Source: Affinundibacterium macrobrachii | Lineage (GTDB): Bacteria > Pseudomonadota > Gammaproteobacteria > Burkholderiales > Burkholderiaceae_D | Assembly: GCF_014652415.1 (NCBI RefSeq) | Contig: NZ_BMYT01000004.1 | Location: forward strand, 150,127-214,126 | Reading direction: 5' to 3' | Length of the DNA: 64,000 bases | In this document: one piece after another, positions 17,846-27,256 of the stretch | Position numbering within the stretch: the stretch's first letter is position 1 | Layout of the letters: each line of letters starts with the position of its first letter | Notes under the pieces: generated by a model | Database searches by the model: none | Told to the model about the DNA's origin: nothing | What the model saw: the letters and a program-made list of their open reading frames with translations, nothing else | Made by a program: the position numbers and the translations under genes

Positions 17846-19515
17846 TGCGCGAATCAATTGCTGCTGTTAAAACACCGAAAGCTGCGGTTCAAGCTGACAG
17901 CTACCAATCTCAATCAACTTTTCAGTTTAGACGGTCGTCAGGTATACGACAAACGATGGATTTATTGTTGGTATTGTCGCGCAATGAAGTGCGATTACGG
18001 ATGCGCAGGCTTAGTACATTGTTTGCTGTGATGTTGATGGTAGCGCTAAGTTGGGCAATGATTGTTGATCCCAAAACAGGTTCTAGCCTGATGGCGATAA
18101 ATCAAGCACGCGTGTTGTATACGAGTTCTGCATTGGCAATGGGAAGTGCGAGTTTGCTGAGTTTTTTAATGGCCTTGATAGGTTTTTATTTGGTACGTGG
18201 ACGCATCGTCGAAGATATTCGGAGTGGTATAGGCGGTGTTATTGCCGCAACGCCAGTGAGTAATAGTTTGTTTCTAATTAGTCGCTGCTTAGGCGGTGTC
18301 GCATATATCTTGTCGTTGGCGATGGTCGCGATGTGTTCGATTATGGTATTGCACGCGATACGTGGTGATGGCCCAATACAAATTCTTGTTTATGTAAAAA
18401 CTTACTTGCTTGTATTGGGGCCGATGGCTGTTTTTGCGGCGAGTGCGGCGATCTTGTTTGACAGCATTCCGCTGTTGATGGGGAAAGCCGGTGACTTTTT
18501 ATATTTCATCGCATGGGTATTTCAAGTATCGATCGTCACCAAAATCGCCGATATGAACGCGGGTTTGATTTCAGCGTGGCTACTAGCAGATTTTAGTGGC
18601 TTGGTAAGCACCATCGTTGTTTTGAAAACGCATTTGTTGACCAATAATTTTTCACTTGGTGCTAGCACTTTTAATCCTTTGATTACACCGATTAGTCTGC
18701 CGGTGGATATGTGGACCAACCCTATGTTGTTTATGCGCTTGAGTTCGGCGGCTTTGGCGCTTTGCCTACTACTACCAGCATTTGTATTGTTTCATCGCTA
18801 TTCTCCCGATAAAGTAAAACAGTCGCATGCGAGAAAACGCCGCACGCCATTGGAATTACTGAACGGATGGACGCGCCCTTTAGCGAAACAAGTACAACCC
18901 ATTTTGATGTGGTCTGCCAAGTCGGCTAACTTTGCTGGTCAGATCGTTGCGGACGTCGCTCTGACTTTAGTGAACGCGCCATCTGCGATTGTTGCGATTG
19001 TGGTTTTTACCTTACTCAGCGCACTCCTTAGTGTCGATGCCTTGTCTGGTTTGGCGATTTTTTCGCTCGCATTTTGGGGCATATTAATCAGCGACATAAG
19101 CACGCGCGATTTTCAAGCCGCGATAGAAAGCATGACTGCCGCAGTGAAAGGTGGAGCAGTTCGTCGCTACTTTAGACAGTGGGTTGCGACGATGGTGCTG
19201 GGATTATTGTTGACCGGTGTGATTCTGTTTCGACTAAGTTTTGTGTCGCCTTTGCTGGCCTTGGCTTTGTTAGTTGGATTGTTCAGTATGTCGGCTGTTG
19301 CTTGTTGCTTGGGAAAGCTGACCAATACCGCAAAAACTTTTATGTCACTTTATTTGTTTGGATTATATGTAGCAACTCAAGCGCAGGGCGTAGCGGTCTT
19401 GGATGTGTTCGGATTTAATGGAGTGGCGACGCTTCAGACCATTTTGCTGCAGACGGTGATTGGCGTTGGCGCAGTGTGCATTGCTTATTTCTACACGATG
19501 TATAAACACAGGTAA
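17842..19515 (+). CDS. ABC-2 type transporter permease
   Basis: This is the membrane subunit (557 aa) of the exporter formed with the preceding ATPase, translationally coupled by an ATGA overlap. About 30 cytoplasmic residues come first. Two sets of roughly six hydrophobic helices follow, separated by a basic loop near residues 325-350 (HARKRRTPLELLNG), so it looks like two fused permease halves. It is much longer than simple ABC-2 permeases. I recognise no substrate-specific motif, and no neighbour reveals the cargo. Confidence 0.85.
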   Translation: MMRESIAAVKTPKAAVQADSYQSQSTFQFRRSSGIRQTMDLLLVLSRNEVRLRMRRLSTLFAVMLMVALSWAMIVDPKTGSSLMAINQARVLYTSSALAMGSASLLSFLMALIGFYLVRGRIVEDIRSGIGGVIAATPVSNSLFLISRCLGGVAYILSLAMVAMCSIMVLHAIRGDGPIQILVYVKTYLLVLGPMAVFAASAAILFDSIPLLMGKAGDFLYFIAWVFQVSIVTKIADMNAGLISAWLLADFSGLVSTIVVLKTHLLTNNFSLGASTFNPLITPISLPVDMWTNPMLFMRLSSAALALCLLLPAFVLFHRYSPDKVKQSHARKRRTPLELLNGWTRPLAKQVQPILMWSAKSANFAGQIVADVALTLVNAPSAIVAIVVFTLLSALLSVDALSGLAIFSLAFWGILISDISTRDFQAAIESMTAAVKGGAVRRYFRQWVATMVLGLLLTGVILFRLSFVSPLLALALLVGLFSMSAVACCLGKLTNTAKTFMSLYLFGLYVATQAQGVAVLDVFGFNGVATLQTILLQTVIGVGAVCIAYFYTMYKHR

Positions 19516-19643
19516 TTTTTATACCAGTCTTTAGGCAATTGAGCTTGGTGTTGTAGCAATTTGCTGAGTTTTTGCTGCGTCATAGTGCAGAGGGAATAAG
19601 GACCCTAAGTAGTTGATTTGGCTTAAGGAATTACTATGCGTCC

Positions 19644-19672
19644 TTGTCCTTCCCGCGTTTAAAGGCTAAAAT
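19644..19672 (+). promoter_or_regulatory. Promoter of the cobalamin operon
   Basis: TTGTCC (19644-19649) and TAAAAT (19667-19672) are separated by 17 bases and lie immediately upstream of the riboswitch, which is where its transcript should begin. Confidence 0.6.
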
Positions 19673-19678
19673 GCGCGT

Positions 19679-19910
19679 GTTTTGGTGCCCGCCGACATAG
19701 TCTTGTCGGCAGTTAAACGGGAAACACAATGCAATTTGCATACGTGTGCTGCCCCCGCAACGGTGTACAAACGTCTAATCGTATCTACATACTTAACTGC
19801 TTTGGATAGTTAATTTTGTTGAGATTAGACCAGCCATCCTTCATCGCCACTGTGTTTCGGCATGGGAAGGTGTGATGGTGATGTTTGTCAGCCCGGATAC
19901 CGGCCAAGAT
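19679..19910 (+). promoter_or_regulatory. Cobalamin (AdoCbl) riboswitch
   Basis: The element begins near TTTTGGTGCCCGCC and contains ACGGGAAACACA, the conserved GTGCTGCCCCCGCAACGGT and the B12 box GTCAGCCCGGATACCGGCC at its end. These are the defining conserved blocks of the class in the right order. It precedes btuB, the classical target. About 215 bases lie between the aptamer and the btuB start. They include a small stem GCGAAC/GTTCGC (19923-19940) followed by six T residues (19946-19951), which could be part of the switch that acts on transcription. Confidence 0.96.
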
Positions 19911-20127
19911 AAGTGAAGTATTGCGAACGGGGATGTTCGCTGATGTTTTTTCTGATTTTAGTTTTGCGAAAAACTAGTTCATAGAATTAATCATTTCAGC
20001 TGAAACCTGCGAACCAGCATTGTTTGGTTTGCTTGAACTCATTCAAATCATACTTTGTATTTAAGCACCCAACGGGGATCTCGGTGGCTTATGACCTGCT
20101 AATTTTCATCACAGGATGTGAGCGACT

Positions 20128-21996
20128 TTGCGCAATCACGTATTTATTATGACTCAATATTGCAAACCTATTTGTCTGGCATTGGCTGTAGCAGCCTGCT
20201 TTTCTCCATCTATTTCTGCACAAGCGCAAGACAGCCAAGCGCAAGTCTTAGTTACTGCAACGCGTCAACCGCAAGTTGCGAAAGACGTGTTGGCTGATAA
20301 TGTCGTCATCACCGCAGAGCAAATTCATTTATCCGGTGCGACTAGCATCGTTGACTTATTGCAGCAACAACGTGGTATCGAGATTTCTCGGACCGGTGGC
20401 GCAGGCTCAGTGTCATCGGTTTTTATTCGTGGCGCAGCGAACTCACAAAGTGTCGTGTTTGTTGATGGTGTGCGCATCGGCTCATCAACTACGGGTGGCG
20501 CAACTTGGAGCAGTATTCCTTTGTCGCAAATTGAGCGTATTGAAATTGTTTATGGCCCTTTATCTAGCTTGTACGGTGCCGATGCAATGGGCGGTGTGAT
20601 TCAATTATTTACAAAAAAATCGGGTCCACAATCACGTACTAGCTTGAATGTTGGCATGGGCAGCAATCATCTGCGTAAATACGAAGCTGGTATTTTCGGC
20701 TCGTCTGCGAGTGATTTTCAATATAGTTTGAATTCTGCTAAAGAGAGTAGCGACGGTTTTTCTGCATCGAAACCCGCATCAGGTGCCTTCACCTACAACG
20801 CCGATAAAGATGGTTATACACAAAAAAGCTTTAACGGTAATTTGGCATGGAAGCTCAACTCTGCGTTGACGCTAGGTGTGAATTTTGTACAAAGCACTTT
20901 AGATGTCGATTTTGATGCCGGACCAAGTTACAAAGATCGTGGTCAGCAAAAATTTGACAATGTTGCGAGCTATGCGAAAGCGAAATTAGCACCCAACTGG
21001 AACTCTAGCTTGCAGCTCTCTCGCAACACAGATCGCGTGTACACCGACGCTTCTTACGGCAAAGGCAATGCGGATACAAAGCAACGCGGTTGGACTTGGC
21101 AGAATGATGTTAGCTTCGGCAAAGACGTATTGCAATTTGTCTTTGAGGACAGAGAGGAAGACGTACGCACCAATACCGCAGGCATCAGTGGTAAGCGTGA
21201 TACGCAGTCCTACGCATTGGCTTACACCATGAAACAAGATGCGCATTTGGCCAGTTTGAGTGGACGAGTCGATGACAGCTCTCAATACGGCAAACATAGC
21301 ACGGGCAGCATTGCTTACGGCTATAAATTGTCCGATGTTTTGCGCGTCAATGCGAGCTATGGTACTAGCTTCCGAGCACCTACTTTCAATGAACTGTATT
21401 ACCCTGGTTTTGGCGTAGCTTCGAATCGTCCTGAACTTGGTAAAAATGCTGAAGCAGGTTTGTTCTATGACGACAATGTGTGGCAATTGAGCGCGGTTTA
21501 TTATCAGAATAAAATCACTGATTTATTGGTCAGTACAAATCCATGCCCAGTCGAAGTGGCAACGCATCGCTATGGTTGCGCGTATAACGTCAATAAGGCG
21601 ACTTTATCTGGCTTTACCTTGGGCGCATCGGCGCGATTAGGCCAGTGGAATCTACGTGGCACGATGGATATTCAAGATCCGACTGATGACACCACTGGAA
21701 AACGTTTGGCACGTCGTGCCAAGCAGCACGGTAGTTTAGGCGTCGATTATCGTATGGGTGATTTGACCTTGGGTGCAGAAAGTGTGTTTTCTGGTGAGCG
21801 CTACGATGATCCAGCAAATCGCAATCGTCTAGCCGGTTATGGCATTGTGAACTTGATCGCAACGTATAAGTTGAGCACCTCATGGCAATTACTGGCGCGT
21901 TGGAATAATGTCGCTGATAAAGAGTATGAGTTGGCACGCAACTACCGCACGCCAGAATCTAACTTCTACCTTGGATTAAGCTACGGCTTTAAATAA
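20128..21996 (+). CDS. btuB: TonB-dependent vitamin B12 receptor
   Basis: BtuB is an outer-membrane beta-barrel that imports cobalamins with TonB energy. A signal peptide ends near SISAQAQ, followed by the TonB box region AQVLVTATR, a plug domain to about residue 170 (GAADAMGGVIQLFTKK-like ending, here YGADAMGGVIQLF) and a barrel ending in the aromatic-rich LGLSYGFK. The length (622 aa) is normal. The start is either TTG 20128 or ATG 20149; neither has a strong ribosome-binding site. The identity is supported by the upstream cobalamin riboswitch and the downstream B12 genes. Confidence 0.95.
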   Translation: MRNHVFIMTQYCKPICLALAVAACFSPSISAQAQDSQAQVLVTATRQPQVAKDVLADNVVITAEQIHLSGATSIVDLLQQQRGIEISRTGGAGSVSSVFIRGAANSQSVVFVDGVRIGSSTTGGATWSSIPLSQIERIEIVYGPLSSLYGADAMGGVIQLFTKKSGPQSRTSLNVGMGSNHLRKYEAGIFGSSASDFQYSLNSAKESSDGFSASKPASGAFTYNADKDGYTQKSFNGNLAWKLNSALTLGVNFVQSTLDVDFDAGPSYKDRGQQKFDNVASYAKAKLAPNWNSSLQLSRNTDRVYTDASYGKGNADTKQRGWTWQNDVSFGKDVLQFVFEDREEDVRTNTAGISGKRDTQSYALAYTMKQDAHLASLSGRVDDSSQYGKHSTGSIAYGYKLSDVLRVNASYGTSFRAPTFNELYYPGFGVASNRPELGKNAEAGLFYDDNVWQLSAVYYQNKITDLLVSTNPCPVEVATHRYGCAYNVNKATLSGFTLGASARLGQWNLRGTMDIQDPTDDTTGKRLARRAKQHGSLGVDYRMGDLTLGAESVFSGERYDDPANRNRLAGYGIVNLIATYKLSTSWQLLARWNNVADKEYELARNYRTPESNFYLGLSYGFK

Positions 21997-22055
21997 ATCA
22001 AGGTATTGATAGGATGTCTAACATCCGGTAGAACCTAGATAAGAGGACGCCACAG

Positions 22056-23072
22056 GTGAGAATTCAGACACAAAAACGCGCAACTAGTTTGATACTAGCG
22101 ATGTGTCTGCTCGCCTTGGTGAGCATCGTGTTTGCATGTCTAATCGGCTCTGTTCCACTGTCTCTGCGCGAATTGTGGCAAGCCTTGTTTGACTTGTTGC
22201 AAGGGCAATCATCAAGCCTAGCAAGTAGTGTGTTGGATTTACGCTTGTCGCGTGCATTGTCGGGTTTTGTGACTGGTGCCACGCTTGCTTTGTCTGGGGT
22301 GTTGATGCAAGCACTATTACGGAATCCATTGGCTGATCCCTATGTATTAGGATTGTCGGGCGGCGCTTCGGTGGGCGCACTCGCGACAATCTTGTTCTTT
22401 GGTGTTGGCGCAATGGTGGATATTGCGGCGTTTGGCGGTGCGATTTCGGTTGCCGCTTTGCTGTTTATGCTCGCATACCGTGATTTGCGCGGCTCAGGTA
22501 GTTCCGAGGGAAGTGCTCCATTATTGTTATTGACTGGTGTGATCGTGGCGGCAGGTTGTGGTGCCGTGGTGACCTTGTTACTATCGATCGCGCCAGATAG
22601 CAGTTTGCGTGGCATGGTGTTTTGGATGATAGGCGATTTGTCGAATACCCAACCGCGATATCTATCGTGGCTAATCTTGTTATCGGTTGCAGCATTGATG
22701 ATGAAAAATGCACGCGCAATCAACATTGCCGCCATGCACGCGGATAATGCCAGTGCTTTAGGTATCAATATTGGCCGTTTGAGAAAAACTTTATTTGTAT
22801 GTGCAGCGTTATTAACTGCAAGTGCGGTTAGTTCGGCTGGCAGTATAGGTTTTGTCGGCTTGATTATTCCACATGCGTGTCGCTTTGCTCTTGGTCCCGA
22901 TCATCGCTTATTGATCCCAGTAGCGAGTTTGGCAGGTGGTAGTTTTTTGGTTTGTGCTGATGCATTGGCACGTACAGTGGTCGCGCCCCAGCAATTACCT
23001 GTGGGAGTCATTACCGCCATCATCGGTGTTCCTGTATTTTTGATACAGCTACATCAGTTAAGGAGAAGATGA
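22056..23072 (+). CDS. btuC: Cobalamin ABC transporter permease (BtuC/FecCD family)
   Basis: This is the inner-membrane permease of a B12 uptake system, 338 aa with about ten hydrophobic helices. The family segments SGVLMQALLRNPLADPYVLG, LSGGASVGA and GSIGFVGLIIPH are present. It starts with GTG, preceded by AGAGGA. The 3' end overlaps the ATPase start by four bases. No periplasmic binding protein gene (btuF) is found in this cluster, so it must be encoded elsewhere. Confidence 0.92.
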   Translation: MRIQTQKRATSLILAMCLLALVSIVFACLIGSVPLSLRELWQALFDLLQGQSSSLASSVLDLRLSRALSGFVTGATLALSGVLMQALLRNPLADPYVLGLSGGASVGALATILFFGVGAMVDIAAFGGAISVAALLFMLAYRDLRGSGSSEGSAPLLLLTGVIVAAGCGAVVTLLLSIAPDSSLRGMVFWMIGDLSNTQPRYLSWLILLSVAALMMKNARAINIAAMHADNASALGINIGRLRKTLFVCAALLTASAVSSAGSIGFVGLIIPHACRFALGPDHRLLIPVASLAGGSFLVCADALARTVVAPQQLPVGVITAIIGVPVFLIQLHQLRRR

Positions 23073-23887
23073 TGCAGGCACAAAATCTGTTCAGTGCCGA
23101 TCAATCGTGCGCAAACTTATTGAGCACGAAGCAATTATGCTTGTCTGTCGGTGCTAAAACTTTATTGCGCGATTTGGATTGGCAAGTGCAAGCAGGTCAG
23201 TGTTGGTGTGTGATCGGACGTAATGGAGCAGGGAAAAGTACCTTATTGCGTTCGCTCGCGCGCTTACGAGAAATTGAATCTGGCACCATTCAATTGCACG
23301 GCAAAGATATACGCGAATGGAGTTTGGAAGAGCTCGCCAAGGAGCGTGCGTATTTGTCGCAATCTCGCGTCGATGCATTTGCTTATCGCGTCATTGAAAC
23401 CGTGCTGAGCGCGCGTCATCCATATCACGACACGCATTATTGGGAAACCGCCCAAGATCATGAAATCGCCTTGCAAGCTTTACGTCTACTGGACGTTGAA
23501 GAGCTGGCACAACGAGACGTGCGCAGCCTTTCGGGTGGCGAGCGCCAACGTGTAGCGATTGCCGCCTTGCTTGCCCAAGATGCGGGCTTGTTATTATTAG
23601 ATGAGCCAGCCAATGCACTCGATTTAAGCCATCAAGTCAGTGTGATGCAAATTTTGGCGCGCGAATGTAAGAATGAGAATAAGGCGGTTGTGATGGTCAG
23701 TCACGACTTAAATTTATCGTATGGGGTCGCCACGCATGCCTTGTTGATGATGCCCGATGGCTCATATCTGTGCGGCGATAAAGCACAAGTGATGACTGTT
23801 GAAAACCTTAGTCTATGTCTGGCGCATCCGATTGAACGATTTGTGCACGGCGATCAGGTGTTATTTCTTCCAAGTATCCCGGTTTAA
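23069..23887 (+). CDS. btuD: Cobalamin ABC transporter ATP-binding protein (BtuD/FecE family)
   Basis: This ATPase drives the preceding permease. It is 272 aa, with Walker A GRNGAGKST, signature SLSGGERQRVAIA, Walker B LLLLDEPANALD and the H-loop in MVSHDLN. It is translationally coupled to btuC by an ATGA overlap. The B12 role follows from the operon; the protein alone could equally be a heme or siderophore ATPase. Confidence 0.92.
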   Translation: MMQAQNLFSADQSCANLLSTKQLCLSVGAKTLLRDLDWQVQAGQCWCVIGRNGAGKSTLLRSLARLREIESGTIQLHGKDIREWSLEELAKERAYLSQSRVDAFAYRVIETVLSARHPYHDTHYWETAQDHEIALQALRLLDVEELAQRDVRSLSGGERQRVAIAALLAQDAGLLLLDEPANALDLSHQVSVMQILARECKNENKAVVMVSHDLNLSYGVATHALLMMPDGSYLCGDKAQVMTVENLSLCLAHPIERFVHGDQVLFLPSIPV

Positions 23888-23972
23888 GTTAATTGCCCTA
23901 GATGGCAGAGAAGTGCTTGCGTTGCGCTAAAAGTACTCTTTTTTCTTGTTCCCAGTTTTTGAATAGGTTTAT

Positions 23973-25289
23973 ATGAATCCATCAGCCTCTCTGTCGTTGG
24001 CGCCAGTAGTCATGATTTCGGCGATTGCCTCAGGGCAGGGGAAAACGACGGTCACAGCAGCGCTAGCGCGCTACTTCACGCAGCAAGGAAAGCGCGTACG
24101 TGTGTTTAAGACGGGCGCGGATTTTATTGATCCTATGATGCTGCAACAAGCATGTGGTAGCCGAGTATTTTCTTTGGATTTATGGCTATTAGGTTTACCA
24201 GCCTGCCGAGCCATGTTGAAACAAGCTGCGCAAGAATCTGATTTGGTCTTGATCGAGGGCGTGATGGGTTTGTACGACGGTACCCCGTCTTCAGCCGATT
24301 TAGCGAATGCTTTTGGAGTACCTGTATTGGCAGTGATCGACGCTTCTTCAATGGCGCAGACTGTGGGTGCGGTGGCACTGGGTTTGCGTGACTTTGGACC
24401 AGTTCAATTAGCTGGTGTAGTAGCAAATCGGATTGCCTCTGATGGACACTTGTCGATGATAGAAAGTGCTTTGCGCGATATTCCCGTATTGGCAAGTCTG
24501 CGTCGACAAGAGCAAGCATTACCTGAGCGCCATCTCGGTTTGGTATTGCCTGATGAAGTGGGCGGTGTAGATCAAATCTTAAATCGTATGGCCGATAGTT
24601 TGACTGTCGACATGGCTGCATGGCAGGTCATTCCGAGAATGCAGTTGCTAGATGAGGATGCGCCTATCGCAGATGTTCCGCAAATGTTAGCTGGGAAACG
24701 TATCGCGATAGCACGCGACGCTTCTTTTGCGTTTATTTATCCAGCAAATTTACTGGCTTTAGAGCAGATGGGGGCGCAGCTTGATTACTTTTCTCCTTTA
24801 GCAGATCAAGCAATACCAGCAAATGCGGATGCCTTGTATTTGCCCGGAGGCTATCCAGAATTACATGCCGCAACCTTGAGTCAAGCGCATTGCTGGCTAA
24901 GCTCCCTAAATGCTTTTCAACAAGCTGGTAAGGTGATTTATGCAGAATGTGGTGGCATGATTAGTTTGGCTGAATCCTTGGTGGATTTGGAGGGGAAACA
25001 GTGGCCGATGGCGGGATTAATTCCAGGTCAAATTCGAATGCAGAAACGCTTAGCTGCGCTTGGTATGCAAAGTTGGGACACTCAGCATGGCGAATTGCGC
25101 GGTCACACCTTTCATTATTCGACTTTTGATTGCCCATTGAGCGCAAGTGCGCATACGATTAAACAGAAGACGCAGGAAAATGGCGAGGCGATTTATCAAA
25201 TTGGGCAACTGCGAGCGACGTATTTTCATGCCTATTTTCCGTCGAATTATGCGGCGACCGCAGCTTTGTTTTCAGTCGCTGAGATTTAG
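23973..25289 (+). CDS. cobB: Cobyrinate a,c-diamide synthase
   Basis: This glutamine-dependent enzyme (CobB/CbiA, 438 aa) amidates the a and c side chains of cobyrinate using ATP. The N-terminal P-loop-like domain has ISAIASGQGKTTVTAAL, GADFIDPMMLQ and IEGVMGLYDG. The C-terminal class I amidotransferase-like domain has YAECGGMISLAESL with the nucleophilic cysteine, and a C-terminal histidine region (ATYFHAYF). It lies 85 bases after the transporter ATPase and belongs to the riboswitch-headed cluster. Confidence 0.94.
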   Translation: MNPSASLSLAPVVMISAIASGQGKTTVTAALARYFTQQGKRVRVFKTGADFIDPMMLQQACGSRVFSLDLWLLGLPACRAMLKQAAQESDLVLIEGVMGLYDGTPSSADLANAFGVPVLAVIDASSMAQTVGAVALGLRDFGPVQLAGVVANRIASDGHLSMIESALRDIPVLASLRRQEQALPERHLGLVLPDEVGGVDQILNRMADSLTVDMAAWQVIPRMQLLDEDAPIADVPQMLAGKRIAIARDASFAFIYPANLLALEQMGAQLDYFSPLADQAIPANADALYLPGGYPELHAATLSQAHCWLSSLNAFQQAGKVIYAECGGMISLAESLVDLEGKQWPMAGLIPGQIRMQKRLAALGMQSWDTQHGELRGHTFHYSTFDCPLSASAHTIKQKTQENGEAIYQIGQLRATYFHAYFPSNYAATAALFSVAEI

Positions 25290-25390
25290 AATTGTAGGAT
25301 ATGAAGTTGAACTTGCACCATGATCTAAAAGCGAAGCACGAACTAAACTAATTAAATAAATTTAACGCAGAACCAATCCCAACTCGAATC

Positions 25391-26848
25391 ATGAATATAC
25401 AAACTTTAATGGTGCAAGGCACGACTTCTGATGCAGGCAAGACTACCGTGGTTGCTGCGCTGTGTCGTTTATTGCATCGGCAAGGTGTCAAAGTGGTTCC
25501 GATGAAACCCCAAAATATGGCATTAAATAGTGCGGTGACTGCCGATGGCGGTGAGATTGGTCGAGCGCAAGCCTTGCAAGCGCAAGCGGCAGGATTGCCC
25601 GCGCATACCGATATGAATCCGGTTTTGATTAAACCCTCGTCGGATATGGGAGCGCAAATTGTGGTGCACGGCAAAGTGCGGGGCGATATGGATGCGCGTG
25701 ACTATGATCAATATAAAACTGTCGCGATGTCGGCAGTGCTTGAATCGTATGCGCGCTTACAGCAGCAATACGACAGCATCATCGTTGAAGGCGCGGGTAG
25801 TCCAGCTGAAGTGAATTTACGCGCGCGCGATATTGCTAATATGGGTTTTGCCGAAGCAGTTGATTGCCCAGTGATCTTGGTGGCAGACATTGACCGAGGT
25901 GGTGTGTTTGCGCATTTTATTGGGACGCTTGAATGTTTATCTGAATCAGAACGAAATCGCATCATTGGTTTTGTAATTAATCGTTTTCGCGGTGATATTC
26001 GATTGTTGGAGCCGGGTTTGGAATGGCTAGAACAAAAGACGGGTAAGCCGGTTTTAGCGGTACTGCCTTATCTGCATGGTTTGATGCTTGATGCAGAAGA
26101 TGCGATACAAATTAAGCAAAATCGAACTGGCAAATATAAGATCATCGTGCCAGCGATACCACGCATCTCCAACCACACCGATTTTGATGCACTACGTGCG
26201 CATCCCGAGGTTGATTTGCAGTTTATTGGCCCTGATCATCCTATTCCACCCGCTGATTTGATTATTCTTCCTGGCAGTAAAAATACCCGTGATGACTTAG
26301 AGTTTTTGAAACAACGAGGTTGGCAAGCCGTACTAGAAAAACATTTGCGCTATGGCGGCAAGCTCATTGGTATTTGCGGTGGTTATCAAATGTTGGGTCA
26401 AATCGTCAGTGACCCGCATGGCGTTGAAGGCAAAGTTGGCGATTCGATCGGATTAGGTTTGCTCGATATTACGACTGAGTTGACTAAAGAAAAGCGTTTG
26501 CAAGAGGTAAGCGGCTATTGTTTGTTTGGAAAAGATCAGACCGCCAAAGTAGAGGGTTATGAAATTCATATGGGCGTTACTTACGCCAGCAGCGAGACCC
26601 TGCCTGCATTTATGATTGATGCAGAAGATGGAGTGCAAGAAGAGGGCACTCGTTCGCCTGATGATCAAATATTAGGCACCTATTTACATGGATTGTTTGA
26701 TCACCCACAGGCATGTCAGGCATTGCTAGCTTGGGCAGGTATGCAGTCGGATACCACGGTTGATTTGAATGCCTTACGCGAACAGAGCATTGATCGGGTT
26801 GCTGACGCTTGCCACCCTTTATTGGACGCATTGCAGCGCATCGCTTAA
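25391..26848 (+). CDS. cobQ: Cobyric acid synthase
   Basis: CobQ/CbiP amidates four side chains (b, d, e, g) of adenosyl-cobyrinate a,c-diamide to give cobyric acid. The 485 residues have an N-terminal P-loop domain ([46 protein letters not shown] segment) and a C-terminal glutamine amidotransferase domain with [11 protein letters not shown] and a late histidine in [10 protein letters not shown]. It is the last gene of the cobalamin cluster. Later steps (cobU, cobS, adenosyltransferase) are not in this window. Confidence 0.96.
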   Translation: MNIQTLMVQGTTSDAGKTTVVAALCRLLHRQGVKVVPMKPQNMALNSAVTADGGEIGRAQALQAQAAGLPAHTDMNPVLIKPSSDMGAQIVVHGKVRGDMDARDYDQYKTVAMSAVLESYARLQQQYDSIIVEGAGSPAEVNLRARDIANMGFAEAVDCPVILVADIDRGGVFAHFIGTLECLSESERNRIIGFVINRFRGDIRLLEPGLEWLEQKTGKPVLAVLPYLHGLMLDAEDAIQIKQNRTGKYKIIVPAIPRISNHTDFDALRAHPEVDLQFIGPDHPIPPADLIILPGSKNTRDDLEFLKQRGWQAVLEKHLRYGGKLIGICGGYQMLGQIVSDPHGVEGKVGDSIGLGLLDITTELTKEKRLQEVSGYCLFGKDQTAKVEGYEIHMGVTYASSETLPAFMIDAEDGVQEEGTRSPDDQILGTYLHGLFDHPQACQALLAWAGMQSDTTVDLNALREQSIDRVADACHPLLDALQRIA

Positions 26849-27256
26849 CTTGATTCTTAGAGGCGGACTTGTTAAGTCTGTTTTTAATACTATTTCTAAT
26901 CCTATTTCTATATTTCTGTTATACCTATCACTCCTATCCTCTCATCAATTACTGCCTTGTCGGTCAAGCCAATCAAGCCAAAGCAAAAGTCGCGCATCAA
27001 GGTATAATGCGCGACTTTCGATTTTTCGATGTATTTTGCCGCTAGCAAATAAGCAAGTGAGTTAGCAATTGAGGCTTGCATACATTGAGAATTGAGCGAA
27101 ATTTAGCGAAATATTTGACGCTATGTTTCACTAGGTTTTTCTATGTTTCTATCTGCCCAGCTTTTGTATCAAAGTGTTTCCTTTTGGGTATGGTGCTGAA
27201 CTTTCTGCACTGTCCACAAGTCGAAGCTTTATCTTTCATTAACTCTTGGTATTTAT
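26849..27256. other. Intergenic region before the TonB receptor
   Basis: These 408 bases follow cobQ. They hold a strong inverted repeat with an embedded TATAAT (listed separately) and otherwise AT-rich sequence. I see no riboswitch, no convincing short gene and no strong ribosome-binding site before the receptor start. Confidence 0.4.
26986..27018. promoter_or_regulatory. Perfect 12-base stem with embedded TATAAT
   Basis: AAAGTCGCGCAT (26986-26997) and ATGCGCGACTTT (27007-27018) pair perfectly around a nine-base loop. T-rich sequence (CGATTTTTCG) follows, so it may terminate the cobalamin operon. TATAAT at 27003-27008 spans loop and stem and resembles a -10 box, so a promoter with an overlapping operator is the alternative. 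Confidence 0.5.

Noticed and set aside
20060..20100. A second riboswitch-like element before btuB
   Set aside because: The G-rich phrase near 20070 has none of the conserved blocks of a known riboswitch class that I can recognise.
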